Source: Sitta carolinensis
Taxonomy: Eukaryota; Chordata; Aves; Passeriformes; Sittidae
Reading direction: 5' to 3'
NCBI GenBank assembly: GCA_032173965.1
Contig: CM063285.1
Location: forward strand, 26,075,660 to 26,139,659
Length of the DNA stretch: 64,000 nt
Part shown: positions 63,721 through 64,000 of the stretch, piece by piece
How the letters are laid out: every line of letters begins with the position of its first letter
Numbering within the stretch: position 1 is the stretch's first letter
Notes under the pieces: model-generated
Database searches by the model: none
What the model saw: only the letters and a program-made list of their open reading frames with translations
Told to the model about the DNA's origin: nothing
Position numbers and translations under genes: made by a program

Positions 63721-63900
63721 ACTCACATTAATGCAAAATGAGTTCATCATTATTACCATTATTAGCATAAATACCAAAGGAATTAATAATGATTAGGGTA
63801 ATATTTTAAAACATTCTCAATTAACGTGTGCCTTGTAAAATTCCAGGATGACGGTAATTACTGTAAAGCTTCTCCTTGGCAAGGTTGTCTTGCCAATGGA
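63721..63900. promoter_or_regulatory. Possible regulatory patch (homeodomain-type cores and an NFI-like inversion)
   Basis: Seen: a dense set of TAAT/ATTA cores (63745-63795 and GGTAATTACTG near 63853-63863), then a perfect 8-bp inverted pair TTGGCAAG (63876-63883) and CTTGCCAA (63889-63896) with a 5-nt spacer. Known: NFI proteins bind TTGGC/GCCAA half-sites and homeodomains bind TAAT cores. Inferred: an enhancer-like or conserved non-coding element. AT-rich DNA yields TAAT cores by chance, so support is modest. Confidence 0.25.
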
Positions 63901-64000
63901 AGGATAGCCCAAAGCTAGATGCTTCTGAAGTCCCTCTGAAATCCTCAAAATCAGTTAGAATGCTTTGTACACACGTTAGCTTGGAGATTGCTTTCCCTAT

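Noticed and set aside
1..64000. tRNA, rRNA, CRISPR or bacterial-type operon signals
   Set aside because: No B-box/cloverleaf, no regularly spaced direct repeats with unique spacers and no ribosome-binding-site/operon layout was found. The sequence is vertebrate in character.

Overview
The window looks like a piece of avian, probably passerine, nuclear DNA: an AT-rich stretch with no protein-coding gene that I can support. Three things point to a bird. First, several CR1 LINE copies end in the avian tail made of repeated ATTCTGTG-type octamers; these lie at 11.03, 25.9, 30.1, 43.4-44.5 and 46.4 kb. Second, there are solo or truncated LTRs of endogenous retroviruses whose sequence styles I associate with passerines (1.9-3.2, 3.8-5.0, 13.3-14.0 and 58.8-59.4 kb). 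Third, I see no mammalian SINEs or L1. Family names come from recognition by eye, not from a database search.

Layout. 1-1.94 kb: AT-rich, unassigned. 1.94-3.23 kb: a GC-richer minus-strand solo LTR with an ERVL-like 5-bp near-duplication at its flanks. 3.80-4.20 and 4.64-4.98 kb: two same-orientation LTRs that share their first ~65 bp and have closely spaced TATA and AATAAA boxes. 5-11 kb: unassigned. 11.03-11.25 kb: a CR1 tail (minus strand), then a decayed LINE reverse-transcriptase fragment at 11.57-11.99 kb (plus strand). 13.33-13.99 kb: a truncated avian LTR with degenerate GGAGCAGG-type units. 14-25.8 kb: unassigned, with one (TA)n array. 25.88-26.47 kb: CR1 with an internal deletion. 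30.10-31.48 kb: a CR1 3' end (minus strand) next to a CR1 5' end/ORF1 piece (plus strand). 36.55-36.66 kb: a GAATA pentanucleotide array. 43.4-44.49 kb: the longest CR1 ORF2/3' remnant. 46.26 kb: (TA)n, followed by another CR1. 47-58.8 kb: unassigned. 58.82-59.44 kb: a plus-strand solo LTR with perfect GGCAA target-site duplications. 59.5-64 kb: unassigned, with a homeodomain-site-rich, NFI-like patch at the right edge.

The window is best read as intergenic DNA or the interior of a very long intron, shaped by LINE and LTR insertion and decay. The open reading frames present (the longest are 191, 166, 161 and 159 codons) either sit inside repeats in antisense or show no recognisable domain; none is annotated as a gene. 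I found no undescribed multi-gene system. The more unusual items are structural: LTR architecture, a possible twin-primed CR1, an LTR doublet, a 15-nt microexon-like element and several perfect hairpins.
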